A stretch of DNA of 64,000 nucleotides from an uncultured Pelagibacteraceae bacterium. GTDB taxonomy: Bacteria; Pseudomonadota; Alphaproteobacteria; Pelagibacterales; Pelagibacteraceae. Below, piece after piece: positions 31,293 to 40,108 of this stretch (within the stretch, counting starts at the first letter, position 1; the number at the start of each line of letters is the position of its first letter). The notes beneath the pieces were generated by a model. It did not search any database. It had not been told where the DNA came from and saw only the letters and a program-made list of their open reading frames with translations. Location: the NCBI GenBank assembly GCA_902540785.1, contig CACBOA010000001.1, positions 1 to 64,000 of the forward strand, given 5' to 3'. The translations under genes and the position numbers were made by a program.

Positions 31293-31978
31293 ATTTAAAA
31301 GAAAAAAAATATCTGTTACTTGACCTTGATGGTGTTTGTTATGGTAAGCACAACAACTATTCATTAGAGCGTGTATTTGGTCAGGTTTCAAAGAGAATGA
31401 CACAATTTATTTCTGAAAAACTTAATATTGATAAAGATAAAGCTAAAGAACTACAAACTAATTACTTCTATAAATATAATACATCATTAAGAGGATTAAT
31501 GGTCCATAATGGAATATCACCAGATGAATTTTTGTCTTACGTCCACGAGATTGATTTATCATTTATGAAAGAAGATAAAATCATGAGAAACGAACTTCAA
31601 CAATTAGATATGGAAAAATTTATCTTTACTAATGGGAGTGCTGAACATGCTGCTAATATCTTAACTCATCTGGGTGTGTATGATTTATTTGGCAGAGATA
31701 AGGTTTTTGACATTAAAGATGCTGGTTATGTTCCCAAACCAGAAGCAGAAACTTTCGACTTAATGATTAAAAAATTTGGTATAAATCCAAAAGAGACTAT
31801 TTACATTGAGGATATAGCTAAAAATTTAAGTATAGGTCACGAACGAGGGTGTACAACTGTTTGGTTAATTAATGATGAGCATTTTGGAAAATTGGATGCA
31901 GATAAAGATTTTATTTCACACAAAATTGAAAATCTGTCTTTATTTCTAAAAGAAATAAGGTTATTAAAAAGTAATTAA
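31289..31978 (+). CDS. HAD-family phosphatase, pyrimidine 5'-nucleotidase-like
   Basis: 229 aa soluble HAD hydrolase. Motif I is [11 protein letters not shown] (residues 8-18, nucleophile Asp), motif [13 protein letters not shown], motif III Lys in [11 protein letters not shown], motif [10 protein letters not shown]. The cap and the YG-x-HN-YS start resemble the SDT1/PynA group that dephosphorylates UMP/CMP or modified nucleotides; the substrate is inferred. A longer upstream frame exists, but the ATG at 31289, overlapping the argB stop, is the natural start. dapD follows after 2 bases. Confidence 0.78.
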   Translation: MNLKEKKYLLLDLDGVCYGKHNNYSLERVFGQVSKRMTQFISEKLNIDKDKAKELQTNYFYKYNTSLRGLMVHNGISPDEFLSYVHEIDLSFMKEDKIMRNELQQLDMEKFIFTNGSAEHAANILTHLGVYDLFGRDKVFDIKDAGYVPKPEAETFDLMIKKFGINPKETIYIEDIAKNLSIGHERGCTTVWLINDEHFGKLDADKDFISHKIENLSLFLKEIRLLKSN

Positions 31979-31980
31979 TC

Positions 31981-32808
31981 ATGTCTTTAGAAAAAATTAT
32001 CAATGATGCCTGGGAGAATAAAGATCAGGTGAATCCTAATTCAGACCAGTCTTTGAAGGATGCTATAAATCAAGTGATTGCAAATTTGGATAGTGGTGAA
32101 TCGAGAGTTGCTGAGAAAATAAATGGAGAATGGGTAACTCATCAGCACCTTAAGAAAGCTATAATGTTAAGTTTTAGAATATACCCAATGGAAAATTTAA
32201 ATGGTCCATATAGTAGTTGGTATGATAAATCGCATTTACTAAAAGGTAAAACTGCAGGATGGACCAAAGCTGATCATGAAAAAGCAGGTTTTAGAATGGT
32301 TCCGAACTCACCTGTAAGAAAAGGTTCATTTGTCGGAAAAAATGCTGTTTTAATGCCATGTTACGTGAACATTGGAGCATATATTGACGAGGGAACAATG
32401 ATAGATACTTTTGCAAGAGCTGGTAGTTGTTGCCAGATAGGTAAAAATTGCCATATCTCTGCAGGTTCTGGTGTCGGTGGAGTTTTAGAGCCTGCACAAG
32501 CTTTACCAACAATCATAGAGGACAATGTATTTCTTGGAGCGATGTCTGAAGTAGTTGAAGGCGTAATAGTTGGAGAAGGTTCAGTTTTAAGTATGGGTAT
32601 GTATATTGGTCAATCAACTAAAATAGTTGATAGAAAAACTGGAGAAATTTATTATGGTAAAATACCGCCTTATTCAGTTGTGGTTCCAGGCTCGCTACCT
32701 GATAAAAACAATTCTTCTGCACCCTCTTTGTATTGTGCAGTAATAATTAAACAAGTTGATGAAAAAACAAGATCTAAAACTTCTATTAACGACCTGTTAA
32801 GAGACTAA
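31981..32808 (+). CDS. dapD: 2,3,4,5-tetrahydropyridine-2,6-dicarboxylate N-succinyltransferase
   Basis: Left-handed beta-helix acyltransferase in lysine/diaminopimelate synthesis, 275 aa. Conserved stretches: [18 protein letters not shown], hexapeptide-repeat coils such as [19 protein letters not shown] and [17 protein letters not shown], and the end [18 protein letters not shown]. dapE follows immediately, so the succinylase branch is encoded here; dapC is not in the window. Confidence 0.96.
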   Translation: MSLEKIINDAWENKDQVNPNSDQSLKDAINQVIANLDSGESRVAEKINGEWVTHQHLKKAIMLSFRIYPMENLNGPYSSWYDKSHLLKGKTAGWTKADHEKAGFRMVPNSPVRKGSFVGKNAVLMPCYVNIGAYIDEGTMIDTFARAGSCCQIGKNCHISAGSGVGGVLEPAQALPTIIEDNVFLGAMSEVVEGVIVGEGSVLSMGMYIGQSTKIVDRKTGEIYYGKIPPYSVVVPGSLPDKNNSSAPSLYCAVIIKQVDEKTRSKTSINDLLRD

Positions 32809-32810
32809 AA

Positions 32811-33968
32811 ATGAAAACTTTAAATGAGTTAAAATTAGCTAAAGAGCTAATAAGATTTCCTTCCATTACACCTATTGACGCCGGAATAATGAAATTTTTA
32901 GAAAAAAAATTAAAAGAACTTGGTTTCAAAACAAGAATACTGGAATTTAAAGAAAAAGGATTTCATTCCGTGAAAAACCTGTATGCAAGATTTGGATCTA
33001 AAAAGCCAAATTTTATGTTTGCCGGACATGTTGACATTGTCCCCCCAGGAAACATTAAGGATTGGACAGTAAATCCATTTAAACCATCTATTAAAAAAGG
33101 CCATTTGATTGGAAGAGGTGCAAATGATATGAAAAGCTCTATTGCAGCTTTTGTATCTGCTGTAAGCACTTTTTTATCAAAAAATAGAAAATTCAATGGA
33201 TCAATAAGTTTACTTATTACAGGAGATGAAGAAGGTGATGCAATAAATGGCACCAAAAAAGTTGTAGATTATTTGAAAAAAAAGAAAGAGGAAGTTAACT
33301 TTTGTCTTGTTGGTGAACCAACAAATCCAAATAAATTAGGTGAAATGATAAAGATTGGACGTAGGGGTAGTTTAACTGGTAAGTTAACTATATTTGGTCA
33401 GCAAGGCCATGTTGCTTATCCTCATAGAGCTAATAATCCCTCAACTATAATCGTAAAAATTTTAAAAGAATTAAAAGACATAAAATTTGATAGAGGATCA
33501 AAAAACTTCCAACCTACAAACTTAGAGGTTACAAAAATAAACATAGATAATAACGCTGATAATGTTATTCCAGCAATGGCTGAGGCAACATTTAATATAA
33601 GGTTTAATAATCAACATACTTCAAATTCTATTAAAAATAGATTTGAAAAAATTTTCAAAAAAATAACCAAAAAAAATAAATCAAAATTTAAAATTGATTA
33701 TAGAGTTTCAGGTGAAGCATTTCTAACAAGGCCGAATGAAACAACGCACATGATACAAAATGTCATAAAAAAAGTTACCAAAATTAAACCAAAGTTATCT
33801 ACTACAGGTGGAACCTCAGATTTGAGATTTATAAGAAAAATATCACCTGGTCTAGAATTTGGACTTGTCGGAAAAACAATGCATAAAGTTGATGAAGCTG
33901 TGTCTTTGAAAGATTTGAAAAATCTTAAGAAAATTTATGAAAACATTTTAATTAATTATTTTAAATGA
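32811..33968 (+). CDS. dapE: succinyl-diaminopimelate desuccinylase
   Basis: Dinuclear zinc peptidase-family enzyme releasing LL-DAP, 385 aa. FAGHVDIVPPG, GRGANDMKSSIAAF, LITGDEEGDAINGT (Glu general base), GEPTNPNKLG, the lid-domain His in GQQGHVAYPHRANNP and TTGGTSDLRF are canonical. It has the lid domain at about residues 180-295. dapD precedes it and the HDAC-fold gene overlaps its stop by 4 bases. Confidence 0.94.
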   Translation: MKTLNELKLAKELIRFPSITPIDAGIMKFLEKKLKELGFKTRILEFKEKGFHSVKNLYARFGSKKPNFMFAGHVDIVPPGNIKDWTVNPFKPSIKKGHLIGRGANDMKSSIAAFVSAVSTFLSKNRKFNGSISLLITGDEEGDAINGTKKVVDYLKKKKEEVNFCLVGEPTNPNKLGEMIKIGRRGSLTGKLTIFGQQGHVAYPHRANNPSTIIVKILKELKDIKFDRGSKNFQPTNLEVTKINIDNNADNVIPAMAEATFNIRFNNQHTSNSIKNRFEKIFKKITKKNKSKFKIDYRVSGEAFLTRPNETTHMIQNVIKKVTKIKPKLSTTGGTSDLRFIRKISPGLEFGLVGKTMHKVDEAVSLKDLKNLKKIYENILINYFK

Positions 33969-34888
33969 AAACAGCAATTATCAATTCTGACTCTTATGAA
34001 AAACACGATACTGGTGATGGTCATCCTGAGCAGCCTAAAAGAGTAATTGCCATAAAAGAAAAATTAAAAAAAAGAAAAGACCTAATATGGGATAAGCCAG
34101 ATAATGTTCCTGATGATATATTGTCTATGACACATTCAAAAGACTATATAAATAATTTAAAAAATTCTTTTCCCCAAAGGGGCCTCAAGTTTCTAGATGG
34201 TGATACAGTTGTTTCACCCGAAAGTAAAAAAGCAGTTTTTGATGCAGCAGGTTCAACAATAAGAGCGATAGATGGGATAGAGAACGATCAATTTAAAAAT
34301 GCATTCTGTTTGGCGAGACCACCAGGTCATCATGCTGAAAAAAATAAAGCAATGGGATTTTGTTGTATATCAAACGCTGGTGTAGCAACAAACTATTTAA
34401 TAACAAAATATAAATACAAAAGAATAGCCTGTGTAGATTTTGATGTGCACTGGGGTAATGGAAATTATGATATTATGCGAGATAATAAAAATTCATTATA
34501 TATTTCTACTCATCAATATCCTTTTTATCCTGGAGGTGGAACAGATAAAGATAAAGGGGACTTTAACAACTCATTGAATATCCCTTTGCCTGCCGGGACA
34601 AACTCAGAAGAATACTTCAATGCATTCGATAGAGTATTAGAAAGATTGGTACAATATAAACCTGATTTTCTTATATTTTCAGCAGGTTTTGATGCACATA
34701 AAGATGATCCATTAGCTCAATTTCAACTAAGTTCAAAAGATTTTTATGAGATTACTAAAAGAACATTAACAGCTACCAATAAGTTTACTGCAGGTAAAGT
34801 TGTTTCTATACTTGAGGGTGGGTATGATTTAAATGCCTTAGCTGAAAGCGCTAATGAACATGTTAATGCCTTGGTAGAATTCAATTGA
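33965..34888 (+). CDS. HDAC-family (class II-like) deacetylase
   Basis: 307 aa arginase/deacetylase fold, related to AcuC and class II histone deacetylases; in bacteria substrates are acetylated polyamines or protein lysines. The catalytic pair is in RPPGHHAEKNKAMGFC, the zinc ligands in CVDFDVHWGNGNYD and FSAGFDAHKDDP, and the active-site Tyr in LEGGYDL. The gene is coupled to dapE by ATGA and stands 30 bases before the SET gene. Bacterial substrates cannot be read from the sequence. Confidence 0.88.
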   Translation: MKTAIINSDSYEKHDTGDGHPEQPKRVIAIKEKLKKRKDLIWDKPDNVPDDILSMTHSKDYINNLKNSFPQRGLKFLDGDTVVSPESKKAVFDAAGSTIRAIDGIENDQFKNAFCLARPPGHHAEKNKAMGFCCISNAGVATNYLITKYKYKRIACVDFDVHWGNGNYDIMRDNKNSLYISTHQYPFYPGGGTDKDKGDFNNSLNIPLPAGTNSEEYFNAFDRVLERLVQYKPDFLIFSAGFDAHKDDPLAQFQLSSKDFYEITKRTLTATNKFTAGKVVSILEGGYDLNALAESANEHVNALVEFN

Positions 34889-34918
34889 TAATTGTCTAGC
34901 TCATAATAAATCATCTTC

Positions 34919-35413
34919 ATGAAATTATACAAAATAAGAAAATCAAAAATTGATAATAAAGGTCGTGGACTCTATGCTACTAAAGATATCACAGAAGGTA
35001 CAAAAATTATTAATTACTTAGGAAAAATAATAACAAACAAAGAGGTTGAGGAGTCAGACAAATATGACAATAAAAAACCTATTTACCTATTTACTCTAAA
35101 TAAAAAATATACTTTGGATGGTGATTTCTCATTTAATATTGCTGGATTAGTAAATCATAGTTGCAATGCTAACGCGCGTTATGATGGTAAGGGTTTAAAG
35201 ATCTGGATTACAGCAGATAGAGATATTAAGAAGGGCGAGGAGATAACATGTGATTATGGCTTTAGTTTTGATAAAGAGGATTACAAACAATTTCCTTGTA
35301 AATGTAAATCAAAAAATTGTTGTGGTTTTATAATTCGTGAGGAAAGTAGATGGCGAATAAGTAAAAAATTTGCAATGAGTAATAAAAAAAAATTAATAAA
35401 TAACCCTCGTTAA
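34919..35413 (+). CDS. SET-domain protein (lysine methyltransferase fold)
   Basis: 164 aa, almost entirely a SET domain. GRGLYATKDITEGTKI opens it, NHSCNANARYD is the SAM-binding NHSC motif, and GEEITCDYGF holds the catalytic Tyr. A post-SET-like cysteine cluster follows (FPCKCKSKNCCGF), normally a zinc site. Bacterial SET proteins methylate ribosomal, histone-like or host proteins; the target here is unknown. It lies beside a deacetylase gene and its 3' end overlaps truA tail to tail by 21 bases. Confidence 0.88.
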   Translation: MKLYKIRKSKIDNKGRGLYATKDITEGTKIINYLGKIITNKEVEESDKYDNKKPIYLFTLNKKYTLDGDFSFNIAGLVNHSCNANARYDGKGLKIWITADRDIKKGEEITCDYGFSFDKEDYKQFPCKCKSKNCCGFIIREESRWRISKKFAMSNKKKLINNPR

Positions 35414-36133
35414 ATAAAGACCTTGCGGTGGTGCAGGTGGGGCACATAATGTTCTATTTTTAGAATTCATTACATTTATAAATTTTTTTAAAGTCCATTT
35501 TTTTTCTCCAACATACTTTAGACAACCAACCATGGACCGGACTTGTTGTTGTAAGAAAGATTGAGATCTAAATTCTATTTCTATCTTATCTTTTGTAGAT
35601 TTAATTTTTACCGATTTCATCGTTTTTATTGGACTTTTTGCCCGGCAACTCGATTTTCTGAAAGTACTAAAATCTTTAGTGCCAATCAATTTTCTTGCAG
35701 CACTTTTCATCAATTTTAAATCAAGATTTTTTATAATATGCCAACCTCTTTTTTCATCTAGAACTGGTCCACTGATCCGATTTATAATCACATAATTATA
35801 AATTCTCATTTTAGCTGAAAATCTAGCATGAAAATTATTCCCTTTTTTTTTAATTTTAAGTATTGCTATTCCATCTTTATTTAGAAAATGATTGATAGAT
35901 TTTAAAAATCTATCAAATTTGACAATTCTATTTTTACAATCAAAATGTGCTGACTGTTCTTTAGCATGTACCCCTGCATCTAATCTTCCAGCTCCATATA
36001 TTATAACCCTTTCTTTTAAAAGTTTTGAAATTTTATCTTGTAATAATCCCTGAACATTTTTGCTTTTTTTTTGAATTTGCCATCCACTAAAATTAGTGCC
36101 CACATACTCAACTAATATATGATATCTAAACAT
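35393..36133 (-). CDS. truA: tRNA pseudouridine(38-40) synthase
   Basis: 246 aa; modifies U38-U40 in the tRNA anticodon stem. The catalytic Asp lies in GAGRLDAGVHAKEQSAHFD (usually GRTDxGVHA; Thr is Leu here), with NHFLNKDGI, RKLIGTKDFSTFRKS and FLQQQVRSMVG as other landmarks. It overlaps fmt by 8 bases and belongs to the leftward def-fmt-truA operon. Confidence 0.93.
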   Translation of the reverse strand: MFRYHILVEYVGTNFSGWQIQKKSKNVQGLLQDKISKLLKERVIIYGAGRLDAGVHAKEQSAHFDCKNRIVKFDRFLKSINHFLNKDGIAILKIKKKGNNFHARFSAKMRIYNYVIINRISGPVLDEKRGWHIIKNLDLKLMKSAARKLIGTKDFSTFRKSSCRAKSPIKTMKSVKIKSTKDKIEIEFRSQSFLQQQVRSMVGCLKYVGEKKWTLKKFINVMNSKNRTLCAPPAPPQGLYLTRVIY

Positions 36134-37058
36134 TTAATAACTTTGAGCCTTTTTTTATTTGAGAGCCCAACATAAATTCGCTAATTTTTTGTGGCCTTTT
36201 TCCTTGTCTTTGAATTTCGAGAATTTTAATAGATTGATTGTTATTACATGCTACTTCTAACCGATTTGAAATTATTTTTCCCACTTGACCTATGCCGTTA
36301 CCAATTTCAGCTTTTAAAATTTTATATCTTTCTCCATTAAAACTAAAAGAAGCGCCTGGAGAGGGAAATAATCCATTTATTTTTCCAATTATTTTAGAGG
36401 CATCCTCATCCCAATTAATTTGGGACTCCTCTTTAAGAATTTTTTTTGCATAAGTTGCTTTTGAATGGTCTTGATCAATAAATTTTGCTTTATCTTCAAG
36501 TATGTCATCCACATTATCTAAAATTTTTTCTGCAGCTAAAGAAGACAGTTTTTCTGAAATTTCTTTAGCATTTTGATTTTGATCTATTTTAATTTTATAA
36601 ATATTACTTACGGGTCCACTATCTAATTCTTCATTTATCTTCATAATGCTTATGCCTGTTTCGGGGTCTAAATTCATAATTGATCTTTGAATCGGAGCTG
36701 CTCCGCGCCAGCTAGGAAGTATCGAGGCGTGAATATTTATAAAACCTTTTTTAGTTAAGTTCAAAAAATTTTTGGGAATAATTTGTCCATATGCACACAC
36801 TATTGCAAGATCAGCATTTAAATCTTTTAAAAATTTATACTCCTTGTTGTTATTCTTTAGGGTCTTTGGGGTTCTATATTCTATATTTAAAGTTTCTGAT
36901 ATGCTCTGAATTGGACTTTTATTTATTTTTTGTCCTCTTTGAGATTTTTGTGGAGGCTGAGTGTATACAGCTGTAATATTATAATCATTTTGATGAAGAG
37001 ATTTTAAGATAGGGACACAAAATAATGGAGTACCCATAAAGATAATCTTGTTTGCCAT
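36126..37058 (-). CDS. fmt: methionyl-tRNA formyltransferase
   Basis: Formylates initiator Met-tRNA, 310 aa. The catalytic core shows INIHASILPSWRGAAPIQRS (Asn/His of the active site), a GISIMKINEELDSGPV strand with the Asp, and the C-terminal OB-type domain near residue 210 onward. The gene follows def by 2 bases; the def-fmt-truA order is common in alphaproteobacteria. Confidence 0.95.
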   Translation of the reverse strand: MANKIIFMGTPLFCVPILKSLHQNDYNITAVYTQPPQKSQRGQKINKSPIQSISETLNIEYRTPKTLKNNNKEYKFLKDLNADLAIVCAYGQIIPKNFLNLTKKGFINIHASILPSWRGAAPIQRSIMNLDPETGISIMKINEELDSGPVSNIYKIKIDQNQNAKEISEKLSSLAAEKILDNVDDILEDKAKFIDQDHSKATYAKKILKEESQINWDEDASKIIGKINGLFPSPGASFSFNGERYKILKAEIGNGIGQVGKIISNRLEVACNNNQSIKILEIQRQGKRPQKISEFMLGSQIKKGSKLLNV

Positions 37059-37060
37059 CT

Positions 37061-37585
37061 TTAAACTACAATTCTATCTGGATTCTTTTTGATTTTTGAG
37101 ATTTTTTTTATAATAAAATCTTTTTTTAATTTTGATAAATGATCAATTATTAATTTTCCATCTAAATGATTAATTTCGTGTTGAACGCAAGTCGATAAAA
37201 GTCCGTCACATTTAAGATCTTTTTTTTGACCTTTTTCATCAATATACTCAATTTCACAAATTTTTGGTCTTTCAATTTCAATAAATGTTTCAGGAATTGA
37301 TAGACATCCCTCTTCATAAACTGACGTATCATTGCTTAATTTTTTGATTACTGGATTAATTAATGTTATTGGTTTTTTTTTTTCATCTTTATTTGAAACG
37401 TCAACAACTAAAACTCTCTTAGGTATACCCACTTGTACCGCTGCAAGACCAATCCCATTAAAGTGATACATTGTCTCAAATAACTCTGTTATTAATTTTT
37501 TTTCATTAATTCCAACTTTTTCTATTGGCTCAGAAACTTTTTTTAGTATTTCATTTGGGATAGTAATAATTTCTTTAATAGCCAT
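37061..37585 (-). CDS. def: peptide deformylase
   Basis: Removes the N-formyl group from nascent proteins, 174 aa. Three metal-site motifs: GIGLAAVQVG (I), EEGCLSIPE with the Cys ligand (II), and QHEINHLDG, the HExxH box (III). Asn replaces the common Asp in HEIDHL, but both His and the Glu are kept. It is the first gene of the def-fmt-truA operon. Confidence 0.95.
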   Translation of the reverse strand: MAIKEIITIPNEILKKVSEPIEKVGINEKKLITELFETMYHFNGIGLAAVQVGIPKRVLVVDVSNKDEKKKPITLINPVIKKLSNDTSVYEEGCLSIPETFIEIERPKICEIEYIDEKGQKKDLKCDGLLSTCVQHEINHLDGKLIIDHLSKLKKDFIIKKISKIKKNPDRIVV

Positions 37586-37608
37586 TAGCTAAATAAATAA
37601 ACTAATTT

Positions 37609-39372
37609 TTAAACTTTTAAAGGAAGAACTTTGAATAAAATTTTATTTCTTATGAAGTCTATATTTAGTTGGTTTAATGCACTAATTATAAAATAAATTG
37701 TATCTTCATCCATTCTCTCAAGTTTATCCTGACCAATAACTTCAACAATTCTTAATAATGCAGCGCCAGTCTCATTATTATTAATCATTATTTGTATGTC
37801 AGTCGGCATCTCATTTTCACTTATCGAGTACAAATCATCAAATTTTTCAGAAATCCTTACACCATCCGCTTTAAGGGACTCTAAAAATATCACATCTTTT
37901 TTAGAGAAAGAGTATTTTTTATTTTTTTTAATTTTCTTGAGAAAGTTATTAACATCTTTTTCTATTTTTGACTTTGCATAATCTCCGTTAAAATAATTTA
38001 TTAATTTTGATTGATGCATAACATCATTATTATATTTAATCTCATTTAGTGAATTATTATCTAATTTAATATTTGTATAATAAAAGCTTGTTAAATTATC
38101 CGGTATTTCTACAGGGTTCATTTTTTTTAGAAATTTTTTTAATTCCTTATCAAAAGCAGCATTTAAATTATCTTTGTCAAATGAACTCTTTAAAATCTTT
38201 AACAATTTTAATTTTTCTATCATTTCTGACTCTAGTAAAATTTTCTGATAAAGTAATGCTCTTGCCTCGATATTAGTTAAAGATTTGTGAGACTCTTTTG
38301 CATTTAGGAGTTGATTGATACTAAATTGAAATCTCATATAAATTTTAAATAACTCGTTTTCTGGGTAATTCTTATTATGAACCGCTTTTTCGATATTTGA
38401 GATCTTATCAAGTTCTGTAATCTCAATTTCTTTAAAAGATGATAGCAAATTTGCAGATGATAAATATTTCCAAATAATTTTAGATGTTTTTTCGTCTGGT
38501 TCAAACTTGAAATTAGGATTTGTTTTATGAGCAAGGTGAAAATCAAATATTGATTTTTCAGATATTGAGTCATCAATTTTTGTAGTATAGCCTAGTATAT
38601 AGTCAATTTTTTTTTCAAAATATTTGTCTTTGAAACCTTGTTCTTTTTTCAAGTCTAAAATTAACGACGCTTCTTCCGTCTTACCCGCATTTATCAAGCA
38701 ATATATGTTAATTTTAGAGAGATATTCATCTGTAATTGGTTTTAAGTTTTCCGAAAATATATTACAGGCTTTTTCCAAATTAGATTCAGACAGATAATGA
38801 TCGATAAAGTATTTAGATAGTTTTGGATTATCGTTAAGAATTCTGTTTTTTTTTAAGTACTCTTCGATTAAATCAAAATTTGAATTCTTTATTAACCATT
38901 CTGACTTAAGTCTTAAAAATTCTATCTCTGTGATATTTTTTTTAGGATAATGAGCATTTATTAAAATTGATATATTCATTAGCTCTGAGGCATCTTCGGA
39001 AAGATTTAGTTTAATAATTCTGCTAAATAGATCTTTTAATTGATCACCATCTGAATTAATCCACATATTTATATCTAAGTCATATTCTTGTGGATCATAT
39101 AATCCAGTAATTTTTATCTTCTTTGAGTTTAAAGATGTATCTTCTACAATATCTAAAGTCTCATCATTTGATTTTTTTTTATATATACTAATTTCTTTTG
39201 ACGAGTCATTAATTGTGTCGATTGTTACATTAGACTCAGAATTTTGATCATTTTTTTTTTCGTTTAATTTCCAAATATCTATCGGTTTATCTGATGAGTA
39301 TGATTTAAAAGGAATAAATAATATAAAAATAATAAGTAAAAGTTTTTTACTTAACAATTTTAAATTTTTCAT
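37609..39372 (-). CDS. large exported hypothetical protein
   Basis: 587 aa, not recognised. A clear signal peptide (KKLLLIIFILFIPFKSYSSD, cleavage after about residue 26) sends it to the periplasm. The rest is Asn/Lys/Glu-rich and almost all helical, with repeated hairpins such as SNLEKACNIFSENLKP and AGKTEEASLILDLKKEQG, which look like tetratricopeptide-type solenoid units, so a scaffold or lipoprotein-partner role is possible. No catalytic motif is seen. It begins inside the end of the upstream 59-aa gene (26-base overlap) and lies 23 bases before def. Confidence 0.7.
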   Translation of the reverse strand: MKNLKLLSKKLLLIIFILFIPFKSYSSDKPIDIWKLNEKKNDQNSESNVTIDTINDSSKEISIYKKKSNDETLDIVEDTSLNSKKIKITGLYDPQEYDLDINMWINSDGDQLKDLFSRIIKLNLSEDASELMNISILINAHYPKKNITEIEFLRLKSEWLIKNSNFDLIEEYLKKNRILNDNPKLSKYFIDHYLSESNLEKACNIFSENLKPITDEYLSKINIYCLINAGKTEEASLILDLKKEQGFKDKYFEKKIDYILGYTTKIDDSISEKSIFDFHLAHKTNPNFKFEPDEKTSKIIWKYLSSANLLSSFKEIEITELDKISNIEKAVHNKNYPENELFKIYMRFQFSINQLLNAKESHKSLTNIEARALLYQKILLESEMIEKLKLLKILKSSFDKDNLNAAFDKELKKFLKKMNPVEIPDNLTSFYYTNIKLDNNSLNEIKYNNDVMHQSKLINYFNGDYAKSKIEKDVNNFLKKIKKNKKYSFSKKDVIFLESLKADGVRISEKFDDLYSISENEMPTDIQIMINNNETGAALLRIVEVIGQDKLERMDEDTIYFIISALNQLNIDFIRNKILFKVLPLKV

Positions 39373-39526
39373 TTGGGATTATTTTTTGTATATCTTTTTT
39401 TGGTGTTGGAAATTCAATTTTATTTAAAAAGAAAACCATTCCAAGAATAATTAGTAAAATCATAGTCAATCTTGTTATTATTCCAATTAAACTTTTTCTT
39501 GAACTTGTTTTTTTATAAAAATGCAT
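39347..39526 (-). CDS. 59-aa single-pass membrane protein
   Basis: One hydrophobic helix (TRLTMILLIILGMVFFLNKI, residues 18-37) with a basic N-terminus, then a periplasmic-side tail FPTPKKDIQKIIPNEKFKIV. The stop lies 26 bases inside the following exported-protein gene, so translation is probably coupled. The start (ATG at 39526) is only 57 bases from the aroK start on the other strand. I recognise no function; a partner of the exported protein is inferred from the overlap. Confidence 0.6.
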   Translation of the reverse strand: MHFYKKTSSRKSLIGIITRLTMILLIILGMVFFLNKIEFPTPKKDIQKIIPNEKFKIVK

Positions 39527-39583
39527 ATAACTTTAAGTATTTTCAAATTAAGACATATTTGTGTTTTTTCAATAAAGAAACTT

Positions 39584-40108
39584 ATGGAATCAAAAGAAAA
39601 TATTGTTTTTTTAGGTATGATGGGATCTGGTAAAACCAGTATTGGGCTTTTAATTTCCAAAAAGCTAAATTTACAGTTTTACGATATAGATCAAATAATA
39701 GAAAAAGAATTAGAGATGAGTATTTCAGATATTTTTGAGAAAAAAGGTGAAAAATTTTTTAGAGATTTTGAAGAAAAAACTACGCTTAAAGTCTTAAAGA
39801 AAGAAAAAGGAGTTATTTCTTTAGGAGGAGGAGCATTTATTAATAAAAAGATAAGAGAAGAAATTTTGACAAATCACCTTTCTTTCTGGTTAAACTGGAG
39901 CTCAAAAACGTTAATCAATAGAATCCAAAAAAATACAAAAAGACCAATAGCTATCAAATCATCTGTTAGTGAATTAATTAATTTAATAAAGAGAAGGTCT
40001 ATAATTTATTCTAGATCAAAATATAAAATTAATTGTGAACAATTATCCAAATATGAGATAGTAAATAAAATTATTAATATATATGAAAATAAAAAGACTA
40101 TTAATTAA
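39584..40108 (+). CDS. aroK: shikimate kinase
   Basis: 174 aa kinase making shikimate 3-phosphate. P-loop FLGMMGSGKTSIG, DIDQIIEKE (Walker B/shikimate Asp), FFRDFEEKT (Arg) and SLGGGAF are present. The ATG at 39584 gives the normal N-terminus; the frame extends 63 bases upstream, but that part does not fit the family. It overlaps aroB by 26 bases, the standard aroKB operon. Confidence 0.93.
   Translation: MESKENIVFLGMMGSGKTSIGLLISKKLNLQFYDIDQIIEKELEMSISDIFEKKGEKFFRDFEEKTTLKVLKKEKGVISLGGGAFINKKIREEILTNHLSFWLNWSSKTLINRIQKNTKRPIAIKSSVSELINLIKRRSIIYSRSKYKINCEQLSKYEIVNKIINIYENKKTIN

Noticed and set aside
35393-35413. SET and truA overlap as evidence of a wrong SET stop
   Set aside because: A tail-to-tail overlap of about 20 bases is normal in this compact genome, and both C-termini fit their families.
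39521-39583. N-terminal extension of aroK
   Set aside because: The first residues look unlike shikimate kinase, and they would run across the promoter region and the start of the opposite small gene.
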